Below are positions 44,771 to 57,190 of a stretch of DNA of 64,000 nucleotides, one piece after another. How positions within the stretch are numbered: the first letter of the stretch is position 1; the number at the start of each line of letters is the position of its first letter. Source of the DNA: Atherix ibis (lineage: Eukaryota; Arthropoda; Insecta; Diptera; Athericidae); the NCBI GenBank assembly GCA_958298945.1, contig OY282605.1, forward strand, positions 33,334,811-33,398,810, read 5' to 3'. The notes beneath the pieces were generated by a model. That model saw nothing but the letters and a program-made list of their open reading frames with translations. It searched no databases and was not told the origin of the DNA. The position numbers were made by a program, and so were the translations under genes.

Positions 44771-45917
44771 TTGCTTACGACGTCCTATTTAGACATCATT
44801 TTTACTTCTTAAATACAAAATACAAATCAGAAAGATAAAACAACAACAACAAAATTTTCATGTATTTTACAAGCGTCAATAAGCTAGCATTATAAATATT
44901 ATAATTTGTTCATTATTGTACACAATATTTAAGAAATTCTATTATTTTTCTATCCTGACTTTCGTAAAATTGCAAAAAATATCGTTTCACTAAATTTTTT
45001 CTTTTCTAATTTTGCATAACTAAATTGAATTCAAATTATTATATTTTATAAATTAATAGCTCATTAAAAATATAATATTTATATATATATATATATATAT
45101 GAATTTTATATAGGTTTTTAAATACATAAATGTCTTTGCAAGATTCTAGTTTTAAATATATTGAAAAAGAAAGTAATCAACGTGTTTTGATTACAGAGTA
45201 ATTTAGGTCATTGTTTTTAGGTAATAAAATGGTGATTTATTAAAAGAATTCATTTTGTAATTTTTATGAAATGGAAATTTTACTACTTTTGTTTTGAATT
45301 TCTTGTTATGGCGGACGTAGTTTTATCTTACAATAGTTAAGTGATAAGTACAGGGTGGACCAACTTGGATTGACTTGCATATTTTAGCCATTGTGTTATA
45401 TCCTTCGGCAATAATTCTTGAGACAATTGAAATTTGTACGGGAACATCCTTAGATCAAGTTTCAAAATTAATCACAGACAGTTTCTATTATTTATAAGTA
45501 TTTACCTAATCAATGCTAAAAAATTATTTCAAAGCTTGTACATAATAAATAAAATTACGTCCAATAACCCGTGTAATTGACAGCGTAATTTGTGAACGAG
45601 CGCAACCCTTCTTTGTTTTATTACTCTGAAGTTAGCCATTTTGGGTGTTCAAGTTCGTAGCGAATTATCTGGTCGAGTTTTATCGAATTATATGGCCGAG
45701 TTTTATCGAATTATCTGGTAATTGGTTGATATTGTGCCATAGGAATTGTGTTTTTCTTTAGAACTATTTTAATGTAATGTAAATTTAAAGTAAAGTATTT
45801 TTTTTTTTAAGTTATTTCAACATTCTAACTAAATTCATTATTATTTGATTGACAGATTCACTAACAGCTTACGTGTGATTCCCCCAAGTTTTGTTGTTTG
45901 GATTTTACTTTTTAATT
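44771..45917. other. Intergenic region between the PDAP1 and Tudor genes
   Basis: Contains a (TA)n microsatellite (45080-45100), a sequence ACAGGGTGGACCAACTTGGA at 45350 that resembles a DNA-transposon end without a visible partner, and three 23-bp units (CGAATTATCTGG type) at about 45661-45720. Confidence 0.5.
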
Positions 45918-48900
45918 ATGGAGCATAATATAAAACTTACGCATATTATTAATCCTCATATGTTTTGGTATATGAAATCATCTGATCCTCTAGCACCAAC
46001 CGGTGCTGAATTTATTTTTTTTCAAAGTCGATTGCAAAAGCATTTTGCAAGCGAAACACCAGCCGCAACTACTGCTTACAAAGCTCAACATAAAAACGAG
46101 GTAAATATTCATATAAATAAATAAAATTGTAGGCATTCTTATATAATTTGTACTTTTGCTTCATCTAGGTGGTCGCTGTTTGGCATGAACCTCTTAAACA
46201 ATGGACTCGAGCGAAAATTGATTGTGTTATTGAATTTACAAGGAAAAATTTGATTGAGTGCGCTGTTTGGCTAGTTGATTATGGGTTGGAAAACTTATAT
46301 ATAATATTATGTGCTTGAAATAAAATTAAAGATTTATTTTAGCTTGCCATACCAAGCACCAATGACTTCAATACGCAAACTTCCCGAAGATTTGGAAAAA
46401 TTTAAAGGTCCAGAAATATATTTTGCAGGATTATTTGGCATTGTTCCAATAACATTAGTTAGTTGACTCTTTTAAATTATAATTTAGTTACAAATAATCA
46501 TAATATGAATTTATCTATTTACTTTTCTACCAGAGATATTGTTGTCAAACAAAATGCCCTGAACGTATGGTTTCGAATTGTTGGTCGACACAAGCACTGC
46601 ATGAATTTAAAAGAATTATTAGTTTGGGTAAAATTTTTTTTCGAGAAGAAATGGAAAATAAGAGAAATCAAAAATTCGGTGAATTAGTAATTGTAACAGA
46701 TAATAACCAGTTAATCGAAGTGAGCAATTCCATGATTCAAGCTAGCCATGGTATGAAAGCTACAAATTTTCTTCAAATCATTGATAAATTAGGTACAAGT
46801 AATAAACCAAAATGGCAAAAAAATGATGAAACTATATTTGTTACGAGTTCGTCTCAAGATGATGCTAGAGAAAAGATTCTACTAGCAGAAGAAACTAATT
46901 CCATTAACTATCCGCCAACGAATAATATGAATTCTCTATTTGATATTGGGGATAATTCCTCAAATTCTGGTGATATTGTGATTGAAGGTAAAAATAATAA
47001 AGTAATACGAATACAAATATTAGAACTCAAAAATTGCGGTACAAAACCAAAATTGATGAACATACCAGGATCCAATACTTTACAGAGTAATTTACAAAAT
47101 GATGTAATAAAAAAAAATATAATACCACCTGAAAAAACAAAACCACAACTTGAGAAAAAAAACCCCAATCATTATGGTAAAGGAAAAAAATATTACCATC
47201 ACATTCCGGACAGTTACGAATCTGAAAGTGTTTCAGTTTGTGGGGATTACGACGTCTATCCGTATAGATATAAAAAAGGTGCAAATAGACCATATAAGTT
47301 CGACAAAAAGTACACCTCAAATATGTCACTTAATTGTAATTATAAAAATGAACCAATTAAAAAAAACGACAATAATGTAAATAAGAATTTACATGATTCA
47401 AGCAAAATGAATTTAGTTAGTTCAGAGCAATCCCCTTCAACTTCTAATAACACCAGTAACCAGACAAATCTAATATCAGCCAATAAAGAAAGTATAAATA
47501 ATCAGGTGAAAAAAAGTACTTCTGCAATTGCTAATAACATCAGTAACCAGACAAATCTAACATCAGCCAATGAAGGAAGTATAAATAATCAGGGGAAAAA
47601 AAGTACTTCTGCAATTGCTAATAACATCAGTAACCAGGCAAATCTAACATCAGCAAAAGATGACAAAATTGGTGTTAATTTGAATAAATCTGACTCATCT
47701 GTGAAAAATGAGTGTTCAAATGTAAAATCAAATACTATAAATACATTTGAGAACAAAGATTGCCACCCAAAAGACCATAAAACAATAATAGTAGATAACA
47801 CGAATAAACTAACCAATAATGTTAGCACAGTAGAGCCAAAGCCATCTCCATCGATTTCATCCGAAAATATAAAAACATATACAACTACAGTTTCTCGTGT
47901 TTTTGATAAGATTGCCGCACATAACAAATATGTTAAAAAGCAAAGAAATAATAAACCGGCAAAAAATAAGGATCAAAATGAACATTCTAATGTTGAAAAA
48001 ACTAATGCTTTAATAGATACAATTTCGAATAATAATACTGCTAAGATCCTGAAAGGAGACATTTTAAACATGGAAGAAAATACAGTTCCTCTAAAAGAAA
48101 ATGAATTATCAGAAGAAATCAAAAACTTATTAGGTTCCGTAGAAGATAATAAGGATAAAAGTTTAACAATTACTAGTGCCGCTAGTGAATTGAGCGCCCA
48201 TCTAGTAGATTCTGAAAAAACAATTGAACAAGATATTTCCGAAACGATAAATAAATATTCTCTTTCAGATCTCAAGGCTATGAAACTTGAAAAATTAAAA
48301 CAAAATAAAAAGTGTTCTGTTGCTTTAACAAATGTTGATGTTCCAGATAATAAAACAGTTGGTGATAGTAAACAAAGTAACAATTCAAATTGCTACAAAG
48401 AAGATTCTGCACAAGATATTCAATCAGTTCCATTTAAGTTTGGTCAACCATTTGGTACCAAAACTACCAAAATTTTATCGGACAATGTTTTGGAAAATGG
48501 AAATATTAAAACATCGCTCACTTCTGAGCTAGAAAGAACTTTTAGCAAATCGAAAACTGAAGAATCTGAAAATAATGAATTGAATACTAAAAATGAAGCT
48601 ATACCGAAAACATTGGTTAAAGAAAATTCGGAGAAATCATCTACAGAAACAACGAATGCCATGAGTGATATTAATTCTTACGAGAACGAAACTATGAAAA
48701 TAGAAGAAAAAAACGGTTCTTCGCCAATTCTGCCTTCAATTTTATCTACAACAAAAAGCGATCTATCAAAGTTTCTTGAACAGAATACAATGCAAGCGAG
48801 TGTAATGCCATTAGTCAAATTCGGTATTAAGCAAAACGTAGAAACTTTATCCAACATAAAACGAATCATGACTAATCAAAGTTCTACAGACAAAGAAATC

Positions 48901-49347
48901 GTTGATATTATCAGTAATTCCGCAAAAGAAATTAATAATATGGAGACACCAAGCGAACAAAAGAATCTTGTTGATGGTGCAGCAGATGAAAATGTGAAAA
49001 GTGCATCTGCTGAAAATAGTTCAAATTTAGATGATGAAAAAAAGGATGAAGAAGATAATCCAATCAATATAAATGATGGAGAGGCGTCAGTTTCTAAAGA
49101 TGATAAGTTAGAAACAAATTCCAACAATGTTGGCACCTCTTCAGAGAATAACCATGAAAAATCCTTGCTTGATGCAAGTAAGGAGAGTAGCGTTTCAAAT
49201 CCAGATACACCACAAACAAGTGGAAATGAAGTCCCTGAAGAAAATTCAGTTGAGCTTGAAGCACAATTTATTCAATATTTAGCAAAGTTTATGCCTTCCA
49301 AGCGCGAAGAGGTTATGTGTTTGCTAAAAGCAAATAAACTTCTTTAA
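45918..49347 (+). CDS. Tudor-domain protein with long Asn-rich disordered tail
   Basis: Four exons: 45918-46100, 46169-46284, 46343-46457, 46534-49347 (TAA), in phase, 1075 residues. ATG 45918 (MEHNIKLTHIINPHMFWYMK) is chosen over an upstream TTG. Residues about 10-22 look like the first strand of an extended Tudor fold. Residues about 62-125 carry VVAVWHEPLKQWTRAKIDCV and CAVWLVDYGLPYQAPMTSIR, a single Tudor core with aromatic cage candidates (W, W, Y) as in germline Tudor proteins of the Tdrd12/Yb type. From about residue 180 the protein is Asn/Lys/Ser/Glu-rich, low complexity, with three 29-residue repeats. The last 40 residues (EAQFIQYLAKFMPSKREEVM) are probably helical. Tudor domains of this type bind methyl-arginine on Piwi partners; a piRNA-pathway role is an inference. 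No helicase, LOTUS or RRM is seen. The exact orthologue is not recognised. Confidence 0.8.
47446..47706 (+). repeat. 87-bp in-frame tandem repeat in the Tudor gene
   Basis: AATAACAYCAGTAACCAG recurs at 47446, 47533 and 47620, exactly 87 bp (29 codons) apart. Units encode NNISNQTNLTSANEGSINNQ followed by GKKSTSAIA. Copies 2 and 3 are nearly identical; the third breaks off early. Length keeps the frame, suggesting recent slippage or unequal exchange in a tolerant region. Confidence 0.9.
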
Positions 49348-50034
49348 ATGTGAAAGTGATTTATTGAGCCTTTATATATTTAAATTAATAAGGTAACTTT
49401 TGTGAATTCTCAATTTAAATTTTCAAACGCAAATAAAAACGTTGTATTTCTATTCCAAATATTTTGGTTCGACTAATTTTGAATAATATTTGATTATTTA
49501 GTTTATTTTTGTTGGTTTCTGTTTGTCAAAAAAAATTCCAACTGTTTTTTATATTAATTATTTTTAATTTTGTATTTATTATGAAATTAATTTTTTTATA
49601 TATTAATTAAAATAAATGTTATTCAATAAAGCAATTAAACGTTAAATTAAATGATTTCCGCAAATAAATAATTTTTGAATATATCCAAATATGTATTGTG
49701 TAAATTGTATTCAAGGTGAATCAGTGGAAAAAAAATTTGAAGTAAAATTATTATTTACAATATTAATTCAGTCTGGTGCAAATTAATAATTGAAAAATAA
49801 ACAGATGAAATAATTCAAAAGAATAAATATGTTGGCGAGTAATTATTAAAATTTTTGGAAAGCCTTTTGGCTGTTGAAAAGATATGCGACGGCAGGTGTT
49901 GATGTTAACATAAATACTTGTATGAAAGATCCATTATGTTGTCTTCGTCTAAAAATGCCCATCAATCAAAATAAACTTGTCCGAATCCAAAAAATATTTT
50001 GTAACTGCACATTTATAAATGTTAATGCTGGATT
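49348..50034. other. 3' flank of the Tudor gene, before the 5S array
   Basis: AT-rich. AATAAAAACG near 49432 may serve as a poly(A) signal. From about 49860 to 50034 the sequence is single-copy in this window and abuts the first E element without a visible target duplication. Confidence 0.45.
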
Positions 50035-51784
50035 CTTAGATTAAAGAATACTTGGATAGGCCCCTACCGTATATGTATACACATTTTTGTGTCCAAATTA
50101 TTAGAAAGGGATATTCTTGTCAAAAAATTTTTATGTAGACATGACACCCACTGCCATCTAGTTGTCGTAATAGAAATTTATTGAATTGCAAAAGAATAAT
50201 TTATATTCATTTTAAATCACTTATTGGAAACAAAAATACAATTTAAATACAACGACAGGCAATTTTTATTTTTTGTACAATCTTTTGATACGAAATGGAA
50301 TTCTATTTTAGGTTTATTATTTATTCCGTAAATATGAATCAAATATAAAGCGCCTCAATTGTGTAGACTTTCGGAGATTTTTAAAACTTTAATTCTCCAT
50401 GAAAGTGGAAACTTAAGAGCTATTGTTGTCATTTGTCAAGTTTTATTTTGTCACATCGGAAAGTACAATTAAAAGTGTTTTTTTCACATAATTTGAAGTA
50501 TTTACGAAAAAGTAAGTATTTTTATAATAGTTATATTGTTAATAAAACTTAATACGAAGTTTTTATTTCAGAAAATTAAGTAATTCATTAGAAATTGCTA
50601 GAAATTCGACGAAAAGAGGAAACCGGGAATTTCTTTCTTTCGGTAAGTTGACATCTTCATTTTTAGTAAACAAAATATTAAATATTTAGTTTGTGATGTC
50701 CCTAAATGGCTATTATTTATTTATTTTATCTAAAAAGTGCTGAAAAAGTGAAAAGTTCGTCCGTCAATAAATGTAAACAAATGCGATGTTGACAGTTCAA
50801 TGTTTACCAGAAAATAGTTCAGTGCCGGTGTATATAAAGTGTGTGTAAGAAAGTTTAAGGGACCAAATTTTTCAGTCTATTTTCCATTGCTGTTTTCATT
50901 GTGTTAAAATAAATAAAGTTTATTCTTCGGTTAGCTTATTATTTAAATAAATTGGTTTTGATTGCTCTATTAGACCATATTATAATGCATTTACTAAATA
51001 ATATTGTTTTCATTTTTTTTTTAGAATAAAAGTTATTAATTATTTAAGTCATCAAATTTTTCATTTTCTATTTTTGTTTTAAAGCATTTGTTTTAATTTT
51101 GTATACAACTTAACTTCTATATTATTAAGAATTTTATGTAATGTTCTATGTAATTATGCTTTATTTTTTAATTTAATTTGAATGCACAATGCCTATTTAA
51201 ATTACCATTTTCATTCATAAACACACATTTATATTATAATTAAGGTTTTTGTATCTACTTTGAAATTTATATTTACTAAGTTGCGGTGTGGTTTTATTTC
51301 AGCATAAACATAATATCATATTCTCTAATTTAATTCATTTTGCATTTTTGGAATGGATTTTTATTTGTGCACATAATTGTTTTCATATAATCATATAACT
51401 TCCAATCTATTGTATATTTTTATATACTCTTCCCCACTTTATAATTATGTTTTAATAAATAATATATAGTGAAATAAAAAAATAAATAATATTTTAAAAT
51501 ACGAGTAGAATACTGTGTTTTATTGCATATTTACAAAACTAATTCCATCAAACAACAAGACCCGCAATATTAAAAAATCTATTCTTTTACGCATAAATGA
51601 CATCACACATGAAAAATGGTTTTAAACGAACCGCTTCAATCGCATACTGAAGTTTAAAATTGGCTCCCAATGATTTACGCCGTTTCTGTTGTATTGCATG
51701 TGTGTGCGTTCTACGAATGTATTGCCAACAAAATTGGGACAGAATTTTTGTGTAGAGGCCTATCCAGTTCTTCTTTAATCTAAG
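50035..51784 (+). mobile_element. E element, array copy 1
   Basis: 1750 bp. The left end CTTAGATTAAAGAATACTTG and the right end CCAGTTCTTCTTTAATCTAAG form imperfect inverted repeats of about 33 bp. No open frame above about 70 codons and no transposase motif, so non-autonomous. Internal features: a splice-like segment GTAAGTATTT...TTTTATTTCAG (50512-50571), a second GGTAAGTTGAC donor near 50642, a TATA-like box (50831) and AATAAATAAAG near 50908. With 8-bp target duplications elsewhere, hAT- or P-type mobilisation is possible; the superfamily is unproven. First of the tandem copies. Confidence 0.8.
50831..50839 (+). promoter_or_regulatory. TATA-like box in E
   Basis: TATATAAAG preceded by GTGCCGGTG, conserved unchanged in every array copy (for example 53247, 59767). 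About 75 bp downstream is AATAAATAAAGTTT. Might drive a short transcript of E; no direct evidence. Confidence 0.3.
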
Positions 51785-52089
51785 GACCAACCAATCACAT
51801 TGAATTTAAAAGAAATTTCTAGTAGCTGGGCTAAAAAGACCGTGCGACATATACATACTTTTATATGGACATTATCAGTATTATTCTCCATTTAGTTAAA
51901 TCGAAAATCGCAATATTTACTGATAAGTTCTTAAATGTCTATGCTTAACACAGTTTATAGCGGACACAAGATGGGAACGTTCATTGAAGATGTCAAAGTT
52001 GTTAGCAGCGTTTAATAGAATAAATGCTAGTATCTGAATGTAAAAAAGGTCGAAAAACTGCAGTGGATCTGGCAAAAATATTTAAAAAA

Positions 52090-52207
52090 ACCTGCGACAC
52101 GCGGTGTTCCCAAGCGGTCAGCCATCTAAGTACTAACCACGCCCAGTCCTGCTTAACTTCGGTGATCGGACGAGAACCGGTGGATCCAGGACGGTGTGGC
52201 CGCAGAT
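52090..52207 (-). rRNA. 5S rRNA gene, unit 1 (variant)
   Basis: The minus strand reads ATCTGCGGCCACACCGTCC at the 5' end, CACCGGTTCTCGTCCGATC, AAGTTAAGCAGGACTGGGCG (box A region), GGTTAGTACTTAGATGG, ACCGCTTGGGAACACCGCG, and ends CGCAGGT followed by seven T (Pol III terminator). 118 bp. The 5' ATCTGCG pairs with the 3' CGCAGGT to close helix I. This unit has GATGGCTGACC where units 3, 5 and 6 have GATGGGTGACC (base 52121), a change in the box C promoter region, so it may be impaired. Confidence 0.85.
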
Positions 52208-52447
52208 AGTATATTTTTCCTACTCTTTTCAGTTTTCTTCGCAATCGTTTCCATTTTTCCTAACTTAACAGTCTTTTAAATATTTTGTGTTATGTTTCAA
52301 TTGTGCGATATATAAAAACTGAACAAATAAAGAACGCACACTTCAAGAAACTCTAATGAATTGTTCTGTATTTATTTTGATCTGATGACCGATTAATGTC
52401 AAGTGTCAGCTGTCAGTAGTTGAAGTCAGTCAGTAGACCGACCGACC

Positions 52448-54203
52448 CTTAGATTAAATAATACCTGGATAGGCCCCTACCGTATATGTATACACATTTT
52501 TGTGTCCAAATTATTAGAAAGGGATATTCTTGTCAAAAAATTTTTATGTAGACATGACACCCACTGCCATCTAGTTGTCGTAATAGAAATTTATTGAATT
52601 GCAAAAGAATAATTTATATTCATTTTAATTCACTTATTGGAAACAAAAATACAATTTAAATACAACGATAGGCAATTTTTATTTTTTGTACAATCTTTTG
52701 ATACGAAATGGAATTCTATTTTAGGTTTATTATTTATTCCGTAAATATGAATCAAATATAAAGCGCCTCAATTTTGTAGACTTTCGGAGATTTTTAAAAC
52801 TTTAATTCTCCATGAAAGTGGAAACTTAAGAGCTATTGTTGTCATTTGTCAAGTTTTATTTTGTCACATCGGAAAGTGCAATTAAAAGTGTTTTTTTTTT
52901 CACATAATTTGAAGTATTTACGAAAAAGTAAGTATTTTTATAAATAGTTATATTGTTAATAAAACTTAATACAAAGTTTTTATTTAGAAAATTAAGTAAT
53001 TCATTAGAAATTGCTAGATATTCGACGAAAAGAGGAAACCGGGAATTTCTTTCTTTCGGTAAGTTGACATCTTCATTTTTAGTAAACAAAATATTAAATA
53101 TTTAGTTTGTGATGTTCCTAAATGGCTGTTATTTATTTATTTTATCTTAAAAGTGGTGAAAAAGTGAAAAGTTCGTCCGTCAATAAATGTAAACAAATGC
53201 GATGTTGACAGTTCAATGTTTACCAGAAAATAGTTCAGTGCCGGTGTATATAAAGTGTGTGTAAGAAAGTTTAAGGGACCAAATTTTTCAGTCTATTTTC
53301 CATTGCTGTTTTCATTGTGTTGAAATAAATAAAGTTTATTCTTCGGTTAGCTTATTATTTAAATAAATTTGTTTTGATTGCTCTATTAGACCATATTATA
53401 ATGCATTTACTAAATAATATTGTTTTCATTTTTTTTTTAGAATAAAAGTTATTAATTATTTAAGTCATCAAATTTTTCATTTTCTATTTTTGTTTTAAAG
53501 CATTTGTTTTAATTTTGTATACAACTTAACTTCTATATTATTAAGAATTTTATGTAATGTTCTATGTAATTATGCTTTATTTTTTAATTTAATTTGAATG
53601 CACAATGCCTATTTAAATTACTATTTTCATTCACAAACACACATTTATATTATAATTAAGGTTTTTGTATCTACTTTGAAATTTATATTTACTAAGTTGC
53701 GGTGTGGTTTTATTTCAACATAAACATACATAATATCATATTCTCTAATTTAATTCATTTTGCATTTTTGGAATGGATTTTTATTTGTGCACATAATTGT
53801 TTTCATATAATCATATAACTTCCAATCTATTGTATATTTTTATATACTCTTCCCCACTTTATAATTATGTTTTAATAAATAATATATAGTGAAATAAAAA
53901 AATAAATAATATTTTAAAATACGAGTAGAATACTGTGTTTTATTGCATATTTACAAAACTAATTCCATCAAACAACAAGACCCGCAATATTAAAAAATCT
54001 ATTCTTTTACGCATAAATAACATCACATATGAAAATGGTTTTGAACGAACCGCTTCAATCGCATACTGAAGTTTAAAATTGGCTCCCAATGATTTACGCC
54101 GTTTCTGTTGTATTGCATGTGTGTGCGTTCTACGAATGTATTGCCAACAAAATTTGGACAGAATTTTTGTGTAGAGGCCTATCCAGTTCTTCTTTAATCT
54201 AAG
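52448..54203 (+). mobile_element. E element, array copy 2
   Basis: 1756 bp, same ends and internal landmarks as copy 1; starts 2413 bp after it. Differs by scattered substitutions and short indels (the splice acceptor is TTTATTTAG here). Confidence 0.85.
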
Positions 54204-54507
54204 GACAAACCAATCACATTGAATTTAATAGAAATTTCTAGTAGCTGGGCTAAAAAGACAGTGCGACAAATACATACTTTTATATGGACATTATCAGTAT
54301 TATTCTCCATTTAGTTAAATCAAAATCGCAATATTTACTGATAAGTTCTTAAATGTCTATGCTTAACACAGTTTATAGCGGACACAAGATGGGAACGGTC
54401 ATTGAAGATGTCAAAGTTGTTAGCAGCGTTTAATAGAATAAATGCTAGTATCTGAATGTAAAAAAGGTCGAAAAACTGCAGTGGATCTGGCAAAAATATT
54501 TAAAAAA

Positions 54508-54896
54508 ACCTGCGACACGCGGTGTTCCCAAGCGGTCAGCCATCTAAGTACTAACCACGCCCAGTCCTGCTTAACTTCGGTGATCGGACGAGAACCGGTG
54601 GATCCAGGACGGTGTAGATAGGATAGGATAGGATAATTATTTTAACGGGCCGCCAGACCTCGCCAGACGCTTTCGCATCCATCTGCTCAAGCGGTCTGAT
54701 GGTCCGCCCGGCTATTAGTGGCACAAAGGTCCGGGAGAGAAGGGGAGAGGATAAGCGAACGGAAGGAAGCGGTGAGGTAAATTAGCGTAGGACCATGCTG
54801 CTACAGCGGGATTCGAACCCACGACCCCTTTGCCAGATAGTCTCAGTACGCTATCGACTGAGCTACCGAGGCCGGCAGGACGGTGTGGCCGCAGAT
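54508..54896 (-). pseudogene. 5S rRNA gene, unit 2, split by a SINE
   Basis: 5S sequence at 54508-54615 and 54876-54896 with a 260-bp insertion near the 5' end of the gene (inside the first 20-30 transcribed bases). It also carries the GATGGCTGACC variant of unit 1 (base 54539). Box A to C lie downstream of the insertion, so any transcript would start in SINE DNA; functional 5S RNA is unlikely. Confidence 0.88.
54616..54875 (-). mobile_element. tRNA-derived SINE inserted in a 5S gene
   Basis: On the minus strand the head (from 54875) is a tRNA-like region: GGTAGCTCAGTCGATAGCG contains Pol III box A, and GTGGGTTCGAATCCCGCTG contains box B at normal spacing. A unique body of about 150 bp follows, then a tail of TATCC repeats (54616-54635, read as GGATA on plus). 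Target duplications CAGGACGGTGT at 54605-54615 and 54876-54886 flank it exactly. Complete, recent-looking insertion, mobilised by an unknown LINE. Confidence 0.93.
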
Positions 54897-55136
54897 AGTA
54901 TATTTTTCCTACTCTTTTCAGTTTTCTTCGCAATCATTTCCATTTTTCCTAACTTAACAGTCTTTTAAATATTTTGTGTTATGTTTCAATTGTGCGATAT
55001 ATAAAAACTGAACAAATAAAGAACGCACACTTCAAGAAACTCTAATGAATTGTTCTTTATTTATTTTGATCTGATGACCGATTAATGTCAAGTGTCAGCT
55101 GTCAGTAGTTGAAGTCAGTCAGTAGACCGACCGACC

Positions 55137-56886
55137 CTTAGATTAAAGAATACCTGGATAGGCCCCTACCGTATATGTATACACATTTTTGTGTCCAAAT
55201 TATTAGAAAGGGATATTCTTGTCAAAAAAATTTTATGTAGACATGACACCCACTGCCATCTAGTTGTCGTAATAGAAATTTATTGAAATGCAAAAGAATA
55301 ATTTATATTCATTTTAAATCACTTATTGGAAACAAAAATACAATTTAAATACAACGATAGGCAATTTTTATTTTTTGTACAATCTTTTAATACGAAATGG
55401 AATTCTATTTTAGGTTTATTATTTATTCCGTAAATATGAATCAAATATAAACCGCCTCAATTTTGTAGACTTTCGGAGATTTTTAAAACTTTAATTCTCC
55501 ATGAAAGTGGAAACTTAAGAGCTATTGTTGTCATTTGCCAAGTTTTATTTTGTCACATCGGAAAGTGCAATTAAAAATGTTTTTTTCACATAATTTGAAG
55601 TATTTACGAAAAAGTAAGTATTTTTATAAATAGTTATATTGTTAATAAAACTTAATACGAAGTTTTTATTTCAGAAAATTAAGTAATTCATTAGAAATTG
55701 CTAGATATTCGACGAAAAGAGGAAACCGGGAATTTCTTTCTTTCGATAAGTTGACATCTTCATTTTTAGTAAACAAAATATTAAATATTTAGTTTGTGAT
55801 GTTCCTAAATGGCTGTTATTTATTTATTTTATCTTAAAAGTGGTGAAAAAGTGAAAAGTTCGTCCGTCAATAAATGTAAACAAATGCGATGTTGACAGTT
55901 CAATGTTTACCAGAAAATAGTTCAGTGCCGGTGTATATAAAGTGTGTGTAAGAAAGTTTAAGGGACCAAATTTTTCAGTCTATTTTCCATTGCTGTTTTC
56001 ATTGTGTTGAAATAAATAAAGTTTATTCTTCGGTTAGCTTATTATTTAAATAAATTTGTTTTGATTGCTCTATTAGACCATATTATAATGCATTTACTAA
56101 ATAATATTGTTTTCATTTTTTTTTTAGAATAAAAGTTATTAATTATTTAAGTCATCAAATTTTTCATTTTCTATTTTTGTTTTAAAGCATTTGTTTTAAT
56201 TTTGTATACAACTTAACTTCTATATTATTAAGAATTTTATGTAATGTTCTATGTAATTATGCTTTATTTTTTAATTTAATTTGAATGCACAATGCCTATT
56301 TAAATTACCATTTTCATTCACAAACACACATTTATATTATAATTAAGGTTTTTGTATCTACTTTGAAATTTATATTTACTAAGTTGCGGTGTGGTTTTAT
56401 TTCAACATAAACATAATATCATATTCTCTAATTTAATTCATTTTGCATTTTTGGAATGGATTTTTATTTGTGCACATAATTGTTTTCATATAATCATATA
56501 ACTTCCAATCTATTGTATATTTTTATATACTCTTCCCCACTTTATAATTATGTTTTAATAAATAATATATAGTGAAATAAAAAAATAAATAATATTTTAA
56601 AATACGAGTAGAATACTGTGTTTTATTGCATATTTACAAAACTAATTCCATCAAACAACAAGACCCGCAATATTAAAAAATCTATTCTTTTACGCATAAA
56701 TAACATCACATATGAAAATGGTTTTGAACGAACCGCTTCAATCGCATACTGAAGTTTAAAATTGGCTCCCAATGATTTACGCCGTTTCTGTTGTATTGCA
56801 TGTGTGTGCGTTCTACGAATGTATTGCCAACAAAATTTGGACAGAATTTTTGTGTAGAGGCCTATCCAGTTCTTCTTTAATCTAAG
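55137..56886 (+). mobile_element. E element, array copy 3
   Basis: 1750 bp, 2689 bp after copy 2; subtracting the SINE and its duplication leaves about 2418 bp. Nearly identical to copies 5 and 6. Confidence 0.88.
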
Positions 56887-57190
56887 GACAAACCAATCAC
56901 ATTGAATTTAATAGAAATTTCTAGTAGCTGGGCTAAAAAGACCGTGCGACAAATACATACTTTTATATGGACATTATCAGTATTATTCTCCATTTAGTTA
57001 AATCAAAATCGCAATATTTACTGATAAGTTCTTAAATGTCTATGCTTAACACAGTTTATAGTGGACACAAGATGGGAACGGTCATTGAAGATGTCAAAGT
57101 TGTTAGCAGCGTTTAATAGAATAAATGCTAGTATCTGAATGTAAAAAAGGTCGAAAAACTGCAGTGGATCTGGCAAAAATATTTAAAAAA

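Noticed and set aside
46908..49136. Several long frames antisense to, or in other frames of, the Tudor gene
   Set aside because: They shadow the 926-codon exon; its Asn/Ser/Glu codons leave the opposite frames open.
50035..51784. E as an LTR retrotransposon or solo LTR
   Set aside because: The ends are inverted rather than direct repeats, do not start TG/end CA, and the target duplication is 8 bp; a TIR DNA element fits better.
54800..54875. Functional tRNA gene
   Set aside because: Box A and box B are present, but the tRNA-like head continues into a SINE body with a repeat tail and the whole is flanked by target duplications.
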